64,000 nt of DNA. It comes from Crossiella sp. CA-258035. Its GTDB lineage: Bacteria; Actinomycetota; Actinomycetes; Mycobacteriales; Pseudonocardiaceae. Under the pieces are notes generated by a model. That model was not told where the DNA came from. It ran no database searches and saw only the letters and a program-made list of their open reading frames with translations. A program made the translations under genes and the position numbers. Location: assembly GCF_030064675.1 (NCBI RefSeq), contig NZ_CP116413.1, positions 8,461,501-8,525,500 on the forward strand, given 5' to 3'. Positions 37,283 through 50,043 of the stretch are shown one piece after another. The first letter of the stretch is position 1. Each line of letters starts with the position of its first letter.

Positions 37283-37818
37283 TTACCCGTCTTTCCGACC
37301 TTGCGGCGGATGTTCTCGCCCGCGTAGCGCACGCCCTTGCCCTTGTACGGGTCCGGCTTGCGCAGCTTGCGGATGTTCGCCGCAACCTCGCCGACCTGCT
37401 GCTTGTCGATGCCCTGGACCGAGAACCGGGTGGGGGACTCGACGACGAAGGTGATGCCTTCCGGCGGAGTCACCTTCACCGGGTGGCTGTAGCCGAGCGC
37501 GAACTCCAGCTCGGAGCCCTTCAGCGCCACGCGGTAACCGACGCCGTGGATCTCGAGCTTCTTCTCGTAGCCCGCGGTCACACCGACGACCATGTTGTTC
37601 ACCAGGGTGCGCGACAGACCGTGCAGCGCGCGGCTGCGACGCTCGTCGTTCGGGCGCTTGACCTGGAGCACGCCGTCCTCGTCCCGCTCGATGAGGATCG
37701 GCTCGACCAGGGTGTGCGCGAGAGTGCCCTTGGGGCCCTTCACGGTGATGCTGGGGCCGTCGATCTTGACGTCCACACCGGCGGGCACGGGGATCGGGAG
37801 CTTACCGATACGCGACAT
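37279..37818 (-). CDS. rplF: 50S ribosomal protein L6
   Basis: 179 residues, opening [17 protein letters not shown], with the two-domain repeat and the ending [15 protein letters not shown]. It binds near the sarcin-ricin loop. Confidence 0.98.
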   Translation of the reverse strand: MSRIGKLPIPVPAGVDVKIDGPSITVKGPKGTLAHTLVEPILIERDEDGVLQVKRPNDERRSRALHGLSRTLVNNMVVGVTAGYEKKLEIHGVGYRVALKGSELEFALGYSHPVKVTPPEGITFVVESPTRFSVQGIDKQQVGEVAANIRKLRKPDPYKGKGVRYAGENIRRKVGKTGK

Positions 37819-37833
37819 GTCTACTCCCCTCCC

Positions 37834-38232
37834 TTACCAGACGTAGGCGAGGACTTCCCCGCCCACACCCTGCTTGTTGGCCTGCCGGTCGGTCAGCAGA
37901 CCGGTCGACGTGGAGATGATGGCAACGCCCAGCCCGCCCAGCACCTTCGGCAGGTTGGTGGACTTGGCGTAAACCCGCAGACCGGGCTTGGAGACGCGCC
38001 GGAGGCCGGCGATGCTCCGCTCACGGTTGGGGCCGTACTTGAGCTCGACGACGAGATGCTGGCTCTTCTCGCCCTGCTCGGTCCGGTGGCCGGAGATGTA
38101 GCCCTCGCGCTGCAGGATGTCGGCGATCGACGCCTTCAGCTTCGAGTGCGGCATCACGACCTGGTCGTGGTACGCCGAGTTGGCGTTGCGCAGACGGGTG
38201 AGCATGTCTGCGATCGGATCGGTCATCGTCAT
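37834..38232 (-). CDS. rpsH: 30S ribosomal protein S8
   Basis: 132 residues opening [17 protein letters not shown], with the RNA-binding [13 protein letters not shown] and the GGEVLAYVW end. In many bacteria S8 binds its own operon mRNA; I did not find the target fold here. An 88-nt gap separates it from rpsZ. Confidence 0.98.
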   Translation of the reverse strand: MTMTDPIADMLTRLRNANSAYHDQVVMPHSKLKASIADILQREGYISGHRTEQGEKSQHLVVELKYGPNRERSIAGLRRVSKPGLRVYAKSTNLPKVLGGLGVAIISTSTGLLTDRQANKQGVGGEVLAYVW

Positions 38233-38320
38233 GGTGACCTTGTCAACCTTTCTCGCCGGGGTTCCCGCACGGGCCTACGGCGAAGTGGAAATCAGCGGGG
38301 CGTGGGCCAGGCAGCCTGGA

Positions 38321-38506
38321 TCACCAGGAGGACTTGCTCACGCCGGGAAGCTCGCCCCGGTGCGCCATCTCGCGGAGGCACACCCGGCACAAGCCGAACT
38401 TACGGAAGACCGAGTGCGGACGGCCGCAGCGCTGGCAGCGGGTGTAACCCCGCACCTTGAACTTCGGCTTGCGCGCGGCCTTCTGGACAAGCGCCTTCTT
38501 CGCCAT
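38321..38506 (-). CDS. rpsZ: 30S ribosomal protein S14 type Z
   Basis: 61 residues. Zinc ligands Cys24, Cys27, Cys40 and Cys43 (CQRC and CRVC) mark the short zinc-binding form. Three bases after rplE. Confidence 0.97.
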   Translation of the reverse strand: MAKKALVQKAARKPKFKVRGYTRCQRCGRPHSVFRKFGLCRVCLREMAHRGELPGVSKSSW

Positions 38507-38509
38507 GAA

Positions 38510-39073
38510 TCAGTTCTCCTTGAACGGGAAGCCCAGGAGCTTCAGCAGCGCCCGGCCCTCCTCGTCGGTGCCGGCGGTGGTGACGACGGTGATGTCCATA
38601 CCGCGCGGGCGGTCGATCGAGTCGGGGTCGATCTCGTGGAACATCGACTGCTCGTTCAGACCGAACGTGTAGTTCCCGTTGCCGTCGAACTGCTTCGGGG
38701 ACAGACCGCGGAAGTCACGGATACGCGGCAGCGCGATGGTCAGCAGCCGGTCCAGGAACTCCCACATGCGGTCGCCGCGCAGGGTGACCTTCGCGCCGAT
38801 CGGCATGCCCTCGCGGAGCTTGAACTGCGCGATGGACTTGCGCGCCTTGCGCACCTCCGGCCGCTGGCCGGTGATGGTGGCCAGGTCGCGGATGGCGCCC
38901 TCGATCAGCTTTCCGTCGCGGGCGGCGTCACCGACACCCATGTTCACGACGATCTTCACCAGGCCGGGGATCTGCATCCGGTTGGCGTAGACGAACTGCT
39001 CCTGCAGCGCGCCCGTGATCTCCTCGCGGTAGCGGCCCTTGAGCCGCGGAGCGATCTTCTCTGCGGTCGTCAT
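38510..39073 (-). CDS. rplE: 50S ribosomal protein L5
   Basis: 187 residues. It binds 5S r[29 protein letters not shown] and [11 protein letters not shown] are typical. Two bases between it and rplX. Confidence 0.98.
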   Translation of the reverse strand: MTTAEKIAPRLKGRYREEITGALQEQFVYANRMQIPGLVKIVVNMGVGDAARDGKLIEGAIRDLATITGQRPEVRKARKSIAQFKLREGMPIGAKVTLRGDRMWEFLDRLLTIALPRIRDFRGLSPKQFDGNGNYTFGLNEQSMFHEIDPDSIDRPRGMDITVVTTAGTDEEGRALLKLLGFPFKEN

Positions 39074-39075
39074 GA

Positions 39076-39390
39076 TCAGATGTCCTTACCGTTCCGCCGC
39101 GAGATACGGACGCGACGACCCTCGTCGTTGGTGCGGTAACCAACGCGGGTGGGCTTGCCGTCGGAGTCCACGACCATCACGTTGCTCACGTGGATCGAGG
39201 CCTCCTGGGTCACGATGCCGCCGGTCTGGGCGCCACGCTGGGTCTGCGAGACCCGCGTGTGCTTCTTGATCCGGTTGACACCTTCGACGAGGACGCGGTC
39301 GGTGTCCGGGTAGGCCTGGATGACCTTGCCCTTGGCGCCCTTGTCCTTGCCGGCGATGACGACGACCGTGTCGCCCTTTTTGATCTTCAT
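39076..39390 (-). CDS. rplX: 50S ribosomal protein L24
   Basis: 104 residues with the KOW motif [20 protein letters not shown] near the N-terminus and [13 protein letters not shown] 50S assembly initiator. It follows rplN by one base. Confidence 0.97.
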   Translation of the reverse strand: MKIKKGDTVVVIAGKDKGAKGKVIQAYPDTDRVLVEGVNRIKKHTRVSQTQRGAQTGGIVTQEASIHVSNVMVVDSDGKPTRVGYRTNDEGRRVRISRRNGKDI

Positions 39391-39391
39391 G

Positions 39392-39760
39392 TCAGAGCAC
39401 CTCCGGCGCCAGCGAGATGATCTTCATGAACTTCTTGTCACGCAGCTCGCGGCCGACCGGGCCGAAGATGCGGGTACCGCGGGGCTCGGTCTCGTTCTTG
39501 ATCAGAACGGCCGCGTTCTCGTCGAACCGGATGTAGGAACCGTCCGGACGGCGACGCTCCTTGACCGTGCGAACGATGACCGCCTTGACGACGTCACCCT
39601 TCTTCACGTTGGCGCCGGGGATCGCGTCCTTGACGGTGGCGACGATGACGTCGCCGATACCCGCGTAGCGACGCGACGAACCACCGAGAACGCGGATGCA
39701 GAGGATTTCCTTCGCACCCGTGTTGTCGGCGACGCGCAGTCGCGACTCCTGCTGAATCAC
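39392..39760 (-). CDS. rplN: 50S ribosomal protein L14
   Basis: 122 residues opening [19 protein letters not shown], with ending [24 protein letters not shown] (split). First gene after the 84-nt gap that separates it from rpsQ, where the S10 and spc clusters meet. Confidence 0.98.
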   Translation of the reverse strand: MIQQESRLRVADNTGAKEILCIRVLGGSSRRYAGIGDVIVATVKDAIPGANVKKGDVVKAVIVRTVKERRRPDGSYIRFDENAAVLIKNETEPRGTRIFGPVGRELRDKKFMKIISLAPEVL

Positions 39761-39844
39761 TTGCCTTCTCCTTGACCCATACTGGCGTGCCAGATTTCCG
39801 ACCTGACACGCGCGGTCCCGTCCCGCTCGCGCGGGGCGGTGGTG

Positions 39845-40123
39845 TTACTTGGCCTTCTCGAGGACCTCGACGAGCCGCCAGCGCTTGGTCGCCGACAGCG
39901 GCCGGGTCTCCATCAGCAGCACGCGGTCGCCCACGCCCGCGGTGTTGGCCTCGTCGTGCGCCTTCACCTTGGTGGTGGTGCGCAGGACCTTGCCGTACAG
40001 CGGGTGCTTCTTGCGGTCCTCGAGCGCGACCACGATCGTCTTGTCCATCTTGTCCGCGACAACGTAGCCCTCGCGGGTCTTACGGTTGTTGCGCACGTCA
40101 GTGCTCTCGACATTCTCGCTCAT
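39845..40123 (-). CDS. rpsQ: 30S ribosomal protein S17
   Basis: 92 residues with [19 protein letters not shown] and [17 protein letters not shown]. The start overlaps the rpmC stop by four bases. Confidence 0.98.
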   Translation of the reverse strand: MSENVESTDVRNNRKTREGYVVADKMDKTIVVALEDRKKHPLYGKVLRTTTKVKAHDEANTAGVGDRVLLMETRPLSATKRWRLVEVLEKAK

Positions 40124-40377
40124 GCTGCACCTTCACCTTCAGCGGATGCCGCGACCTCGTCCGGCGAGACGGACAGGCCCAGCTCACGTTCCCGCATCAC
40201 GGTGTAGATACGGGCGATCTCGTGCCGGATGGCACGCAGACGCCGGTTGTTGTCGAGCTGCCCGGTCGCCATCTGGAAGCGGAGGTTGAACAGCTCCTCC
40301 TTGGCCTCCCGAAGACGCAGCACGAGCTCCTCGTTGGTGAGCTCACGCAGCTCGGAAGCGGTGTTCGTCGCTGCCAT
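40120..40377 (-). CDS. rpmC: 50S ribosomal protein L29
   Basis: 85 residues. The helical L29 core ([20 protein letters not shown]) is followed by a 25-residue extension with Ser, Ala and Glu. It lies by the peptide exit tunnel. It overlaps rplP by one base. Confidence 0.96.
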   Translation of the reverse strand: MAATNTASELRELTNEELVLRLREAKEELFNLRFQMATGQLDNNRRLRAIRHEIARIYTVMRERELGLSVSPDEVAASAEGEGAA

Positions 40378-40796
40378 CAGAACTCACCACCCTCACGCGT
40401 GACGATGCGGCACTTCATCGGAAGCTTGTGGATCGCGCGGCGGAGCGCCTCGCGGGCCACGGTCTCGTTCGGGAAGCTCATCTCGAAGACGACGCGACCC
40501 GGCTTGACGTTGGCCACCCAGTACTCCGGCGAACCCTTACCGGAACCCATGCGGGTCTCGGCAGGCTTCTTGGTGAGCGGGCGGTCCGGGAAGATGTTGA
40601 TCCAGACCTTGCCGCCACGGCGGATGTGCCGGGTGATGGCAATACGAGCGGACTCGATCTGCCGGTTGGTCACGTAGGCCGGCTCCAGAGCCTGGATGCC
40701 GAACTCGCCGAACGTGACCCTGGTGCCACCCTTGGCGGCGCCGGAGCGGCCGGGGTGGTGCTGCTTGCGGTGCTTGACCCTGCGCGGGATGAGCAC
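40377..40796 (-). CDS. rplP: 50S ribosomal protein L16
   Basis: 139 residues opening [17 protein letters not shown], with [20 protein letters not shown]. Located at the A-site side of the peptidyl-transferase centre. Three bases after rpsC. Confidence 0.98.
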   Translation of the reverse strand: MLIPRRVKHRKQHHPGRSGAAKGGTRVTFGEFGIQALEPAYVTNRQIESARIAITRHIRRGGKVWINIFPDRPLTKKPAETRMGSGKGSPEYWVANVKPGRVVFEMSFPNETVAREALRRAIHKLPMKCRIVTREGGEF

Positions 40797-40799
40797 GAC

Positions 40800-41639
40800 T
40801 CAGCCCTCCGTCTTCTCAGCCGCGCTGCCGTTGCCGGACTCGGCCGCGGCGGGGGTGGTGTCGACCGGCTCGGTCGCGGCCTCGGCCGCGGCGCGCCCGG
40901 CCTCGGTGCTGGTCGGCGTGGTGCCGGAGGCGCCGGAGCGACGACGGCTCGGACGCTCGCGCCGCGGGGCGCGGTTGTCCGGTGCCGCGGCGGCGACGGT
41001 CTCGCGACGGCCGCCGATGACGTCACCCTTGTAGATCCACACCTTCACGCCGATCCGGCCGAAGGTGGTGCGCGCCTCGTAGAGGCCGTAGTCGATGTCC
41101 GCGCGCAGCGTGTGCAGCGGGACGCGACCCTCGCGGTAGAACTCCGAGCGCGACATCTCGGCACCGCCGAGGCGGCCACCGCACTGCACCCGGATGCCCT
41201 TGACCTGCGGCGAGCGCATGGCGGACTGGATGCCCTTGCGCATCGCGCGCCGGAAGGACACGCGGTTGGACAGCTGCTCGGCGACCATCTGGGCAACCAG
41301 CTGGGCGTCCGACTCGGGGTTCTTGACCTCGAGGATGTTCAGCTGGACCTGCTTCTTGGTGAGCTTCTCCAGCGCACCGCGAATGCGGTCGGCCTCCGCG
41401 CCGCGGCGACCGATGACGATGCCGGGACGAGCGGTGTGGATGTCGACGCGAACCCGGTCCCGGGTGCGCTCGATCTCCACCTTCGAGATACCGGCACGCT
41501 CCATGCCGCGGGCGAACATCTTGCGGATCTTGACATCCTCCGCGACGTACTCCGCGTACTGCTTGTCTGCGTACCAGCGGGACTTCCAGTCGGTGGTGAT
41601 TCCCAGCCGGAAGCCGTGCGGGTTGATTTTCTGGCCCAC
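40800..41639 (-). CDS. rpsC: 30S ribosomal protein S3 with long C-terminal tail
   Basis: 279 residues. Standard S3 through about 215 (KH-domain motif [31 protein letters not shown]), then about 60 residues of Arg-, then Thr/Ser/Ala/Glu-rich extension. Start GTG overlaps the rplV TAG by one base. Confidence 0.98.
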   Translation of the reverse strand: MGQKINPHGFRLGITTDWKSRWYADKQYAEYVAEDVKIRKMFARGMERAGISKVEIERTRDRVRVDIHTARPGIVIGRRGAEADRIRGALEKLTKKQVQLNILEVKNPESDAQLVAQMVAEQLSNRVSFRRAMRKGIQSAMRSPQVKGIRVQCGGRLGGAEMSRSEFYREGRVPLHTLRADIDYGLYEARTTFGRIGVKVWIYKGDVIGGRRETVAAAAPDNRAPRRERPSRRRSGASGTTPTSTEAGRAAAEAATEPVDTTPAAAESGNGSAAEKTEG

Positions 41640-42055
41640 TACCGGCCACTCCCCTTCACGCTGGACTTGCGAGCCTTGCTGACCACCTTCGGACGGGACT
41701 CCACCTCGACGGTGATGTGGCTGGACCGCTTGAGGATCCGGAACGTGCGCCCCTGGGCGCGCGGCTGGATCCGCTTCATGGTCGGCCCCTCGTCAACGAA
41801 CGCCGCGCTCACCCAGAGGGTGTCGGGGTCGAGTTCGAGGTTGTTCTCGGCGTTGGCCATGGCACTGGCGAGCACCTTCGCCACCGGACCGCTTGCGGCC
41901 TGCGGCGCGAACTGGAGCACGGCCAGGGCTTCCTGGGCGTTACGGCCCTTGATCAGCTCGACCACGCGACGCACCTTCATGGGCGTCATGCGGACGTAGC
42001 GGGCCCGCGCCACTGCGCGCGGAAGCTGCTCCACGCCTGCGGCATCGTTACCCAT
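41639..42055 (-). CDS. rplV: 50S ribosomal protein L22
   Basis: 138 residues from the ATG at 42055, chosen for the AAGGGG upstream; a longer frame to 42121 would overlap rpsS. The [20 protein letters not shown] opening and the tunnel-lining loop [20 protein letters not shown] are clear. Confidence 0.97.
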   Translation of the reverse strand: MGNDAAGVEQLPRAVARARYVRMTPMKVRRVVELIKGRNAQEALAVLQFAPQAASGPVAKVLASAMANAENNLELDPDTLWVSAAFVDEGPTMKRIQPRAQGRTFRILKRSSHITVEVESRPKVVSKARKSSVKGSGR

Positions 42056-42095
42056 TGCTGTTACCCCTTGCTCTTTGTTCGTGTCACTGGCCGAC

Positions 42096-42377
42096 TCAGC
42101 GGCGACGCGACTTCCGGTCATCCTTGATGTGGCCCTTGAAGGTGCGGGTGGGGGCGAATTCGCCCAGCTTGTGCCCGACCATGGACTCGGTGACGAACAC
42201 CGGGACGTGCTTGCGGCCGTCGTGCACCGCGATGGTGTGACCCAGCATGTCCGGGATGATCGTGCTACGACGGGACCACGTCTTGATCACCGTCTTCTTG
42301 CTGCCCTCGTTCTGCGCGTCCACCTTCTTGAGCAGGTGGTCGTCAACGAAGGGGCCCTTCTTCAGGCTGCGAGGCAT
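42096..42377 (-). CDS. rpsS: 30S ribosomal protein S19
   Basis: 93 residues, [19 protein letters not shown] and [23 protein letters not shown] are diagnostic. Between rplB and rplV. Confidence 0.99.
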   Translation of the reverse strand: MPRSLKKGPFVDDHLLKKVDAQNEGSKKTVIKTWSRRSTIIPDMLGHTIAVHDGRKHVPVFVTESMVGHKLGEFAPTRTFKGHIKDDRKSRRR

Positions 42378-42395
42378 CCTTCACTCCCTTCCTGC

Positions 42396-43229
42396 TCAGC
42401 GCTTCTTACCGGTGCGACGACGCCGGACGATGAGCTGGTCGCTTGCCTTGCGGCGGCGGGTCCGGCCTTCGGGCTTACCAGCGGGGTTCACCGGGTGGCG
42501 ACCACCGGAGGTCTTGCCCTCACCACCACCGTGCGGGTGGTCGACCGGGTTCATGGCCACACCACGGACGGTCGGGCGCTTGCCCTTCCAGCGCATGCGG
42601 CCTGCCTTGCCCCAGTTGATGTTCTGGTGCTCGGCGTTGCCCACCTCGCCGACGGTGGCGCGGCAGCGCACGTCGACGTTGCGGATCTCGCCCGAGGGCA
42701 TCCGCAGCTGGGCGTAGGGGCCGTCCTTGGCCACCAGCTGAACGCTGGCGCCCGCGGAACGGGCGATCTTGGCTCCACCACCGGGTCGCAGCTCGATCGC
42801 GTGGATCACGGTGCCGACCGGGATGTTGCGCAGCGGCAGGTTGTTGCCCGGCTTGATGTCGGCCTTGGGGCCGTTCTCAATCGGGTCGCCCTGGCGCAGG
42901 TTGTTCGGCGCGATGATGTAACGCTTCTCGCCGTCCACGTAGTGCAGCAGCGCGATGCGTGCGGTGCGGTTGGGGTCGTACTCGATGTGCGCGACCTTGG
43001 CCGGCACGCCGTCCTTGTCCGCCCGGCGGAAGTCGATCAGCCGGTAAGCACGCTTGTGACCGCCGCCCTTGTGCCGCGTGGTGATCTTGCCGTGCGCATT
43101 ACGGCCGCCATGGCCGTGCAGCGGGCGGATCAGCGACTTCTCCGGGGTGGAACGAGTGATCTCGGCGAAGTCCGAGACGCTCGAGCCACGACGACCCGGG
43201 GTCGTAGGCTTGTATTTGCGGATGCCCAT
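42396..43229 (-). CDS. rplB: 50S ribosomal protein L2
   Basis: 277 residues opening [15 protein letters not shown]. The C-terminal [16 protein letters not shown] motif, with the His needed for peptidyl-transferase assembly, is intact. 18 nt before rpsS. Confidence 0.99.
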   Translation of the reverse strand: MGIRKYKPTTPGRRGSSVSDFAEITRSTPEKSLIRPLHGHGGRNAHGKITTRHKGGGHKRAYRLIDFRRADKDGVPAKVAHIEYDPNRTARIALLHYVDGEKRYIIAPNNLRQGDPIENGPKADIKPGNNLPLRNIPVGTVIHAIELRPGGGAKIARSAGASVQLVAKDGPYAQLRMPSGEIRNVDVRCRATVGEVGNAEHQNINWGKAGRMRWKGKRPTVRGVAMNPVDHPHGGGEGKTSGGRHPVNPAGKPEGRTRRRKASDQLIVRRRRTGKKR

Positions 43230-43250
43230 CTCTAACGCGTCCTCAATCCC

Positions 43251-43550
43251 TTAGGCGGCCGGGCCGCCGAAGATCTCGATGGCCTTGCTCTCGGCGGACA
43301 GCGTCACAATCGCGCGCTTGGTGTCCTTGCGCTTGCCATACCCGGTGCGGGTCCGCTTGCGCTTGCCCTGGCGGTTGATCGTGTTCACGGACACGACCTT
43401 CACACCGAAGACCTTCTCGACAGCAATCTTGATCTCGGTCTTGTTGGCGTCGGGAGCCACGATGAAGGTGTACTTACCCTCTTCGAGCAGCCCGTAGCTC
43501 TTCTCCGAGATCACCGGAGCGAGCAGGATGTCGCGGTAATCGGGGATCAC
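43251..43550 (-). CDS. rplW: 50S ribosomal protein L23
   Basis: 99 residues with [20 protein letters not shown] and the VEKVFGVKV loop; it docks SRP and trigger factor at the exit tunnel. It overlaps rplD by four bases. Confidence 0.98.
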   Translation of the reverse strand: MIPDYRDILLAPVISEKSYGLLEEGKYTFIVAPDANKTEIKIAVEKVFGVKVVSVNTINRQGKRKRTRTGYGKRKDTKRAIVTLSAESKAIEIFGGPAA

Positions 43551-44242
43551 TTGTCACCCTCCTCTGCGACGACCTCGCTGGCGCGAGCGCTGGCCTTGAC
43601 CGAGTGGCCCGAGGTCGGACCGGCGATGTAGAGCGCCAGTGCGTCCCTGGTGAACACCACGTCGTCGTTGACGAGCACGTCGTAGGTGTTCAGCTGGTCC
43701 TGCACGAGCACGTGGACGTTGTCCAGGTTGCGCAGGCTGACCCAGGTGAGCTCATCCGCACGAGTCACCACGACGAGCGTGCGCTTGCCGGTGCTGATGG
43801 ACTCGATGATGCGGCGGGCGCCCTTGGTCGACGGCGCGTCGCCCTCGACCAGCGAGGTCAGCACGTGCAGACGGCCGTTGCGCACCCGGTCGGAGAGGGC
43901 GCCACGAAGAGCGGCGACCTTCATCTTCTTGGGCGTCCGCTGCGAGTAGTCCCGCGGCTTCGGGCCGTGCGAGATGCCACCACCGGAGAACTGCGGCGAC
44001 CGGGTCGAGCCCTGACGGGCGCGGCCGGTGCCCTTCTGCCGGTACGGCTTCTTGCCACCGCCGGAGACCTCGGCACGGGTCTTGGTGCTGTGCGTGCCCT
44101 GCCGCTTGGCGGCCAGCTGCGCGGTCACCACCTGGTGCATCAGCGGGATGTTCGCCTGAACGTCGAACAGCTCCGCGGGCAGCTCGATGGTGCCTTCGGT
44201 CTTGCCGTCCGGGGTCCGGACGTCAACGCTCACGGTCATCAC
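43547..44242 (-). CDS. rplD: 50S ribosomal protein L4
   Basis: 231 residues. Core motifs are [32 protein letters not shown] (split), [18 protein letters not shown] and [15 protein letters not shown]. Overlaps both neighbours by four bases. A second Met at residue 2 may be the true start. Confidence 0.98.
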   Translation of the reverse strand: MMTVSVDVRTPDGKTEGTIELPAELFDVQANIPLMHQVVTAQLAAKRQGTHSTKTRAEVSGGGKKPYRQKGTGRARQGSTRSPQFSGGGISHGPKPRDYSQRTPKKMKVAALRGALSDRVRNGRLHVLTSLVEGDAPSTKGARRIIESISTGKRTLVVVTRADELTWVSLRNLDNVHVLVQDQLNTYDVLVNDDVVFTRDALALYIAGPTSGHSVKASARASEVVAEEGDK

Positions 44243-44889
44243 GCACCACCCTTCGCGGCCGTCTTGACCAGCACCAGTCCACCCTTGGGGCCGGGAACGG
44301 CGCCCTTGATGAGCAGCAGGCCGGTCTCGGCCTCGATGCGGTGCACGGTCAGGTTCTGGGTGGTCACGCGGGCGCTGCCCATGCGGCCGGCCATGCGCAC
44401 GCCCTTGAACACTCGGCCAGGGGTGGCGCAGCCACCGATGGAACCGGGCGAACGGTGCTTGGCCTGGGTGCCGTGGGACGCGCCGAGGCCAGCGAAGCCG
44501 TGCCGCTTCATGACACCCGCGTAGCCCTTGCCCTTGCTGGTGCCGACCACGTCGACCACGGCGCCGGCCTCGAACAGCTCAGCGGTGATCTCCTGGCCGA
44601 CCTCGTACTCGGCGGCGTCAGTGGTGCGCACCTCGACCAGGTGGCGGCGCGGAGTCACGCCGGCCTTGGCGAAGTGGCCGCTCACCGGCTTGTTGACCTT
44701 GCGGGGGTCAATGGCGCCGAACGCCAACTGCACGGCCGAGTAGCCGTCATTCTCCTGCGTACGGACCTGAGTCACCACGCACGGCCCGGCCTTCACGACG
44801 GTCACCGGAACGATCCGGTTGTTCTCGTCGAAGACCTGGGTCATACCGAGCTTGGTGCCCAGAATCCCCTTGATCTGCCTGTCAGACAT
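44239..44889 (-). CDS. rplC: 50S ribosomal protein L3
   Basis: 216 residues. [20 protein letters not shown] is the opening; [13 protein letters not shown] and [19 protein letters not shown] lie near the peptidyl-transferase centre. Overlaps rplD by four bases. Confidence 0.98.
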   Translation of the reverse strand: MSDRQIKGILGTKLGMTQVFDENNRIVPVTVVKAGPCVVTQVRTQENDGYSAVQLAFGAIDPRKVNKPVSGHFAKAGVTPRRHLVEVRTTDAAEYEVGQEITAELFEAGAVVDVVGTSKGKGYAGVMKRHGFAGLGASHGTQAKHRSPGSIGGCATPGRVFKGVRMAGRMGSARVTTQNLTVHRIEAETGLLLIKGAVPGPKGGLVLVKTAAKGGA

Positions 44890-44937
44890 GGGTCTCGTTA
44901 CTTCCTCGCCCCAAAAATCGAACGGTGCGTCCGGCTG

Positions 44938-45243
44938 TTACTGGATGTTGACGTCGACGCTCGCCGGCAGGTCGATGCGCATGAGCGCGTCCACCGTCTT
45001 CGGCGTGGGGTCGAGGATGTCGATCAGACGCTTGTGGGTGCGCATCTCGAAGTGCTCCCGCGAGTCCTTGTACTTGTGCGGGGAGCGGATGACGCAGTAG
45101 ACGTTTTTCTCCGTGGGCAGCGGCACCGGCCCGACCACGCGAGCGCCGGTGCGCGTCACGGTTTCCACGATCTTGCGTGCGGACGCGTCGATCGCCTCGT
45201 GGTCGTAGGCCTTGAGCCGGATGCGGATCTTTTGTCCCGCCAT
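44938..45243 (-). CDS. rpsJ: 30S ribosomal protein S10
   Basis: 101 residues from the ATG at 45243 ([19 protein letters not shown]). An open frame extends upstream to 45393 but lacks family sequence. First gene of the S10 operon; 394 nt separate it from tuf. The product also takes part in Rho/Nus antitermination. Confidence 0.98.
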   Translation of the reverse strand: MAGQKIRIRLKAYDHEAIDASARKIVETVTRTGARVVGPVPLPTEKNVYCVIRSPHKYKDSREHFEMRTHKRLIDILDPTPKTVDALMRIDLPASVDVNIQ

Positions 45244-45504
45244 GGTGGCTTGCCGTTCCTCTTCTCGTACCGCTGCGGTGCTGGCCAGCTGTGCCTTGGC
45301 CCGCTCTGGGGTCTTGGCCGCGCCAGGCGCCGCCTCTGTTGAGATGTCACGGTTCCCGGTCCACGCGGTCGGGCGTGTCGCGCCGTGAGGCACAGACCGG
45401 TCCCACTGACTTGAACCTGTGGGATGGGCCGCTAGGCCCGGGTCCTGCTGTCCTGGCTACGTACGCAAAGCAGCTAAGCCTCACGAACGCGGGACTACTC
45501 GTGG

Positions 45505-45542
45505 TGGGGCGGCCAGACGATCCATCTTGCCTGGCCGCCCCA
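45505..45542 (-). terminator. 12-bp hairpin upstream of the S10 operon
   Basis: TGGGGCGGCCAG (45505-45516) pairs perfectly with 45531-45542 over a 14-nt loop. It may back up the tuf terminator or sit in the S10 leader. Confidence 0.5.
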
Positions 45543-45601
45543 ACGAGCAACCCATACAGGATGCCACACCGGAGTATGGCGATCCAAATCGGGGCCGTGA
45601 C

Positions 45602-45631
45602 GGGGAGAGGCAGCTCACGCCACCTCTCCCC
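45602..45631 (-). terminator. tuf: tuf terminator hairpin
   Basis: GGGGAGAGG (45602-45610) pairs with CCTCTCCCC (45623-45631), beginning 7 nt after the tuf stop on the minus strand. No T-tract. Confidence 0.6.
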
Positions 45632-45637
45632 CTGACA

Positions 45638-46831
<1,194 letters not shown>

Positions 46832-46969
46832 TGGATTGTCCTCCTGGACTTCTTGTCTTGCCGCCGTGCCAACTGATCGTGGTCGGTCCGGCGATATCAG
46901 GGCCGGAGTGCGGACCCTGGGGAAGGCTCCCCGATTTTGGCCCACACGGGACGTGCGGTTCCGGCTGGA

Positions 46970-47002
46970 GCCTGCCCGGTCTCAGGTCGAGACCGGGCGG
47001 GC
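46970..47002 (-). terminator. Hairpin between fusA and tuf
   Basis: 14-bp stem (GCCTGCCCGGTCTC, 46970-46983, with 46989-47002; one G-T pair) and a 5-nt loop, starting 8 nt past the fusA stop. No T-tract. It could attenuate fusA read-through so that tuf is set by its own promoter. Confidence 0.55.
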
Positions 47003-47010
47003 TCCCGGGG

Positions 47011-49110
47011 TCACTCCCCCGTCGCCTTCGCGATGATCTCCTTCGCCACGTTCTGCGGAACCTCGGCGTAGGAGTCGAACTGCATCGAGTAGTTGGCGCG
47101 ACCCTGCGTCTTGGAACGCAGGTCGCTCACGTACCCGAACATCTCCGACAGCGGCACCAGCGCGTTGACCACGCGGACACCACTGCGCTCGCCCATGGAC
47201 TGGATCTGCCCACGGCGGGAGTTCAGGTCGCCGATGACCTCACCCATGTAGTCCTCGGGGGTGGTCACCTCGACCGCCATGACCGGCTCGAGCAGAGCGG
47301 GGCTGGCCTGACGGGCAGCCTCCTTCAGCGCGATGGAACCGGCCACCTTGAACGCCATTTCCGAGGAGTCGACCTCGTGGTAGGCGCCGTCGATCAGGGT
47401 CACCTTGACGCCGACCAGCGGGTAGCCCGCGAGCACGCCGTACTGCATGGCGTCCTGCGCGCCCGCGTCCACCGAGGGGATGTACTCCCTGGGGATGCGG
47501 CCACCGGTGACCTTGTTGTCGAACTCGTACATCGCGCCTTCGGCGGTGTCCAGCGGCTCGACGGTGATGATCACCTTGGCGAACTGGCCGGAGCCACCGG
47601 TCTGCTTCTTGTGCGTGTAGGAGTACTTCTCCACCTTGCGGCGGATGGTCTCGCGGTAGGCGACCTGCGGCTTGCCGACGTTCGCCTCGACCTTGAAGTC
47701 GCTCTTCATGCGGTTGACCAGCACCTCGAGGTGCAGCTCACCCATGCCGGAGATGACCGTCTGACCGGTCTCCTCGTCGAGCTGGACCTGGAAGGTCGGG
47801 TCCTCCTCGGCGAGCTTCTGGATCGCGATGCCCAGCTTCTCCTGGTCGGCCTTGGTCTTCGGCTCGATCGCGACCTTGATGACCGGGTCCGGGAAGGTCA
47901 TCGACTCAAGGATGATCGGCTTCTGCGGGTCGGCCAGCGTGTCGCCGGTGGTGGTCTCCTTGAGACCGGTGACGGCGTAGATGTGGCCGGCCGCCGCGTC
48001 GTCGACCGGGTTCTCCTTGTTCGCGTGCATCTGGAAGAGCTTGCCCAGACGCTCCTTGCGGTCCTTGGTCGCGTTGATCAGCTGAGCGCCCGCGGCGACC
48101 TTGCCCGAGTACACCCGGATGTAGGTCAGCTTGCCGAAGAACGGGTGCGTCATGATCTTGAACGCGAGGGCCGAGAACGGCTCGGTGGCGTCCGCGTTGC
48201 GGACAGCCTCGGTCACGCCGTCCTGCAGCGTGCCCTTGACCGACGGCACGTCCAGCGGGGTCGGCAGGTAGTCGACCACCGCGTCCAGCATCGGCTGCAC
48301 GCCCTTGTTCTTGAAGGCGGAGCCGCACAGGATCGGGTAGGCCTGGCTGTTGATGGTGATGTGCCGGATGCCGGCCTTGATCTCCTCGATGGTGAACTCG
48401 CCACCCTCGAGGTACTTCTCCATCAGCGCGTCGTCGGTCTCGGCCACGGCCTCGACCAGCGCGAGGCGGTACTCCGCGGCGCGCTCGGCCAGGTCGGCCG
48501 GGATCTCCTCGACCGCGTAGTCCTCACCCTTCTTGGTGTCGCCACGCCAGGTGAGGGCCTTCATCTGGACGAGGTCGACGACACCCTCGAAGTCGCTCTC
48601 AGCGCCGATCGGCAGCTGGATGACCAGCGGCTTCGCGCCCAGGCGCTCCTTGATGGTGCGCACGGTGAAGTAGAAGTCGGCGCCCAGCTTGTCCATCTTG
48701 TTGACGAAGCAGACACGCGGCACGTCGTACTTGTCGGCCTGGCGCCACACAGTCTCGGACTGGGGCTCGACGCCTTCCTTGCCGTCGAAGACCGCGACGG
48801 CGCCGTCCAGGACGCGCAGCGACCGCTCCACCTCGACGGTGAAGTCGACGTGACCCGGCGTGTCGATGATGTTGATCTGGTGGTTGTTCCAGAAGCAGGT
48901 GGTCGCGGCGGAGGTGATCGTGATGCCGCGCTTCTGCTCCTCCTCCATCCAGTCCATCGTCGCCGCACCGTCGTGCACTTCACCGATCTTGTAGTTCTCA
49001 CCGGTGTAGTACAGGACGCGCTCGGTCGTGGTGGTCTTGCCCGCGTCGATGTGGGCCATGATCCCGATGTTGCGGACCTTGGCCAGGTCAGTCAGCACGT
49101 CGCGTGCCAC
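47011..49110 (-). CDS. fusA: Elongation factor G
   Basis: 699 residues opening [16 protein letters not shown]. GTPase motifs [25 protein letters not shown] and NKMDKLG, and the domain [19 protein letters not shown] stretch, are present. Drives translocation. 88 nt after rpsG. Confidence 0.99.
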   Translation of the reverse strand: MARDVLTDLAKVRNIGIMAHIDAGKTTTTERVLYYTGENYKIGEVHDGAATMDWMEEEQKRGITITSAATTCFWNNHQINIIDTPGHVDFTVEVERSLRVLDGAVAVFDGKEGVEPQSETVWRQADKYDVPRVCFVNKMDKLGADFYFTVRTIKERLGAKPLVIQLPIGAESDFEGVVDLVQMKALTWRGDTKKGEDYAVEEIPADLAERAAEYRLALVEAVAETDDALMEKYLEGGEFTIEEIKAGIRHITINSQAYPILCGSAFKNKGVQPMLDAVVDYLPTPLDVPSVKGTLQDGVTEAVRNADATEPFSALAFKIMTHPFFGKLTYIRVYSGKVAAGAQLINATKDRKERLGKLFQMHANKENPVDDAAAGHIYAVTGLKETTTGDTLADPQKPIILESMTFPDPVIKVAIEPKTKADQEKLGIAIQKLAEEDPTFQVQLDEETGQTVISGMGELHLEVLVNRMKSDFKVEANVGKPQVAYRETIRRKVEKYSYTHKKQTGGSGQFAKVIITVEPLDTAEGAMYEFDNKVTGGRIPREYIPSVDAGAQDAMQYGVLAGYPLVGVKVTLIDGAYHEVDSSEMAFKVAGSIALKEAARQASPALLEPVMAVEVTTPEDYMGEVIGDLNSRRGQIQSMGERSGVRVVNALVPLSEMFGYVSDLRSKTQGRANYSMQFDSYAEVPQNVAKEIIAKATGE

Positions 49111-49198
49111 GGGTCTTCCTCGTTTCCTGATTGCGTGAGGCGCGCGTTGTCAAGCGCGGGAAGGCGGATGGCGCCTGTCGGCCCCATCCGCCACGTCA

Positions 49199-49669
49199 TC
49201 ACCAGCGGTAGTGCGCGAAGGCCTTGTTGGACTCGGCCATCTTGTGCGTGTCCTCGCGGCGCTTGACGCTCGCCCCGAGACCGTTGCTGGCGTCGAGCAG
49301 CTCGTTCATCAGGCGCTCGACCATGGTCTTCTCACGGCGCTGACGGGAGAAGCTCACCAGCCAGCGGAGCGCGAGGGTGGTGCTGCGCCCAGGCTTGACC
49401 TCGACCGGCACCTGGTAGGTGGCGCCACCGACACGACGGCTCTTGACCTCGATGGTCGGCTTGACGTTGTCGAGCGCGCGCTTGAGGGTGACGACCGGGT
49501 CGGCGCTGTTCTTCTCGCGGGCGCCCTCGAGCGCCTTGTACACGATCTTCTCCGCGACCGACCGCTTGCCGTCGACAAGCACCTTGTTGATCAGCTGGGT
49601 GACCAGCGGGGAGCTGTAGACCGGGTCGGAGATCAGCGGCCGCTTGGGGGCAGGACCCTTGCGAGGCAT
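49199..49669 (-). CDS. rpsG: 30S ribosomal protein S7
   Basis: 156 residues opening [18 protein letters not shown], with [16 protein letters not shown]. Overlaps the rpsL stop by one base. Head-domain assembly protein. Confidence 0.99.
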   Translation of the reverse strand: MPRKGPAPKRPLISDPVYSSPLVTQLINKVLVDGKRSVAEKIVYKALEGAREKNSADPVVTLKRALDNVKPTIEVKSRRVGGATYQVPVEVKPGRSTTLALRWLVSFSRQRREKTMVERLMNELLDASNGLGASVKRREDTHKMAESNKAFAHYRW

Positions 49670-50043
49670 TAGCTCTTCTCCTTCTTCGCGCCGTACCGGC
49701 TGCGAGCCTGCTTGCGGTTCTTCACGCCCTGGGTGTCGAGCGAACCGCGCACGATCTTGTAGCGAACGCCGGGGAGGTCCTTCACACGGCCACCGCGCAC
49801 GAGCACCATCGAGTGCTCCTGCAGGTTGTGGCCCTCACCGGGGATGTACGCCGTGACCTCGATCTGGCTGGACAGCTTGACGCGAGCGACCTTGCGCAGC
49901 GCCGAGTTCGGCTTCTTCGGGGTAGTGGTGTAGACGCGGGTGCACACACCGCGCCGCTGCGGGCTCCCCTTGAGCGCCGCGGTCTTGGTCTTCGTGACCT
50001 TGTCCTGCCGGCCCTTGCGGACCAGTTGCTGGATCGTGGGCAT
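49669..50043 (-). CDS. rpsL: 30S ribosomal protein S12
   Basis: 124 residues with [33 protein letters not shown] and [13 protein letters not shown]. The two Lys at which streptomycin-resistance mutations usually occur (KKPNS and RVKDLP) are wild type. First gene of rpsL-rpsG-fusA-tuf. Confidence 0.99.
   Translation of the reverse strand: MPTIQQLVRKGRQDKVTKTKTAALKGSPQRRGVCTRVYTTTPKKPNSALRKVARVKLSSQIEVTAYIPGEGHNLQEHSMVLVRGGRVKDLPGVRYKIVRGSLDTQGVKNRKQARSRYGAKKEKS

Larger units (their letters stand above)
45244..45637 (-). other. Intergenic region between tuf and rpsJ
   Basis: 394 nt with no plausible gene. It holds two hairpins: 45505-45542 and, closer to tuf, 45602-45631. The part near rpsJ is the S10 leader. 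I see no convincing promoter hexamer pair, although one must lie here. Confidence 0.6.

Noticed and set aside
38233-38320. Possible S8-binding regulatory RNA between rpsZ and rpsH
   Set aside because: I could not fold a convincing S8 target, so no regulatory RNA is reported.
45244-45637. Promoter search for the S10 operon
   Set aside because: Candidate hexamers such as CATACT lack a partner at 16-19 nt.
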